This document shows positions 62,401 through 64,000 of a DNA stretch of 64,000 bases, in pieces. The stretch is taken from positions 188,968-252,967 of the forward strand of contig QNGE01000120.1 of assembly GCA_008508345.1 (NCBI GenBank), read 5' to 3'. A program made the position numbers and the translations under genes. The notes beneath the pieces are model-generated. The model was not told the origin of the DNA and made no database searches. It was given only the letters and a program-made list of their open reading frames with translations. How positions within the stretch are numbered: position 1 is the stretch's first letter; every line of letters starts with the position of its first letter. Origin of the DNA: Paragonimus westermani. Its lineage: Eukaryota > Platyhelminthes > Trematoda > Plagiorchiida > Troglotrematidae.

Positions 62401-64000
62401 ACAAGTCAACTGTGGCCACAGAGTGTTTGCTTACTGGAACAAAGCTCGTATGTGTAAGCCTTACGAACAAAAGCATTACTTCTTGTACTGATGAAATTTT
62501 TATCTGGAGAGTACACTTACACACTTGTTCCATACTGCCATTTTGTTAATAACAGCAAACCATCATTGCACAATTTAGCGAGCTTCCAGCCTGTTTAACG
62601 TCAAAATCAACCTTATTTCCTCTCATCACTATCCGCATCGTGCCATGTTGCACTGATATTGATGAATGATAACTCGGCAGGCCAATCGACCTGTAGTATC
62701 ACACTTTTGGGTTACTAAACTGCAATAACGGACAATATAAAAAGGTAACCGGTAGACAAAACGTTGTCAAATTGGACAGCGTCGGATAACGCCTCTATAC
62801 ATGTTACTGATGAAAAACGAGCAGTGATTTTGAACTAAACCTTACTGTCAAACCGGCTAAACAGACTCTCATCGTCCAATGAACTGGAACGTTGATAGAT
62901 TCTGAAGCCAACACACTCACAATGAACGTCAGTGAAAACGTTATTCAAGTGTTATTACGTCCTATCAACAAATAGCGGGAGGGCAGGTTGACGTACACTG
63001 AAAGCCACCCGTAATTCATTGCACTTTTTGCACCCAAAATAATTTTAAGATCAGTTCCTATTTAAAGCAGCCAGCTGTCATGATTCTGTAGATGCGTTAC
63101 CTAAAAATGAATACTAGCTAGCTCTTGCTCATCGACTAGCAAAAACGACAGTTAAAACCACATAGCGTGCCTATTCCCCTGTTCTTAGAAACATGCAATG
63201 TTATTCATGCTTTCTATCTTATCCCAGCAAGCAAACAGTTGTGCAACATAAACGATGAACAGACGTTATAATGAACATACATGGGGAGGTATTTCTAAGA
63301 GCTTTAATCATACAAAAACAGCATTACTGTAGGATGATGGTTACTTGAAAATCATAACTAAATAAAAAAGCCCAAAGCAAATATGGATGGTGTTTAACTG
63401 ATATCAGCCAAATCTCGACTAGTCATTTATAAGCAGTATCCTGGTTAGTGGCTTTGGTAGAGCGGTTCAAATCGTAAGTTTATCCATCTGATTTGGTTGT
63501 TCAGTCGCCAGGTCTGATCTTGAGATCACCGTCCAAACCGAAGATCATCTACGAGCATATGTGTACAAGACTTTGAGTGCAATAAATCATTTGTGTCCAA
63601 AGTAAGATCAACGGCACACTTGTTACCACAGTTATCTTTAGGTGTCAGCCAGGAATCCTCTTTCATTCACACCAGCAGTGGGTTTTAGTAATGAACTCTA
63701 ACGAAAGAAAAAAATCCAGTCTACTACTTCTATCCGTGGTGGGTTGGTTGAAATTTCTAGCTTAGTGCAGGTGCTCTAAAGAGATATGAATGATAGTCTA
63801 TCTTCATTAATCGAATTATGACTATGTTCCAACAACCAAACATTGATAATTTCATCAAGATTCTGATAAGCGAAGACAATCCAAACCTGGCACCACGCTA
63901 AGAGTAGCTTGACAACGAATCAGGTTTTTACACACCATTAATAATCATTGGTAGGCGGTTTTGGTATATTCAAAACTAGTCTTGAATAACCTTTGGCCAT
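59476..64000. other. No recognised gene
   Basis: Open frames at 60632-61033 (minus, 133 codons), 61919-62287 (minus, 122 codons) and 62273-62549 (plus, several frames) were examined. None gives a convincing family, and the expected TRPC ankyrin exons were not seen. Confidence 0.45.

Noticed and set aside
62273..62549. Cys-containing plus-strand frame resembling the end of a secreted protein
   Set aside because: Overlapping frames on both strands are also open, so openness reflects composition. No cysteine pattern of a known family is present.
1..64000. CRISPR arrays, rRNA, operons, bacterial promoters
   Set aside because: There are no regularly spaced repeats, no rRNA-like conserved blocks and no tightly packed genes. 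The sequence is eukaryotic intronic and repeat DNA.

Overview
This window is AT-rich, intron-dominated nuclear DNA from an invertebrate animal. A parasitic flatworm (Platyhelminthes) is my best guess, because a TRPC channel gene with multi-kilobase introns sits among Penelope-like, Ty3/gypsy and CR1-like retroelement remnants and tRNA-derived SINEs. That assignment is an inference and the species cannot be read from the sequence. There are no bacterial-style operons, no rRNA and no CRISPR.

The only well-supported host gene is on the minus strand: a canonical-type transient receptor potential (TRPC) cation channel. Six exons can be joined with consistent splice phases, in transcript order 39006-38830, 34145-33981, 24019-23791, 16412-16095, 12647-12463 and 7367-7246. 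Together they give about 398 uninterrupted codons, running from the end of the cytoplasmic TRP_2 linker through the pre-S1 hydrophobic segment and S1-S5. The ankyrin/N-terminal exons (expected above 39006) and the pore, S6, TRP box and C-terminus (expected below 7246) were not found. The gene therefore extends beyond the window on the left and probably on the right. Its introns are 3.4 to 10 kb.

Layout. 1-7245: intron or 3' side of the channel gene, with a SINE at about 3131-3384 and three tRNA-derived repeat copies at 4661-5225. 7246-39006: channel exons separated by introns that hold a Penelope-like remnant (about 14510-15090), a perfect 25-bp hairpin (17312-17362), a possible small plus-strand exon (19203-19541), a SINE (25297-25466) and tRNA-derived repeats around an N at 28200. 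39007-64000: no channel exon found. It contains a Penelope-like element remnant (42445-43960), a Ty3/gypsy LTR retrotransposon with matching flanks (44618-49026, minus strand), a CR1-like LINE remnant whose endonuclease and reverse-transcriptase parts face opposite ways (about 55640-57290), and two SINE copies in inverted arrangement (59062-59475).

The mobile elements are broken. The gypsy element has in-frame stops, frameshifts and a deleted integrase core, but its LTRs are nearly identical where both survive, so its insertion looks fairly recent. Single Ns at 28200 and 48778 both fall in repeats and look like compressed assembly joins.
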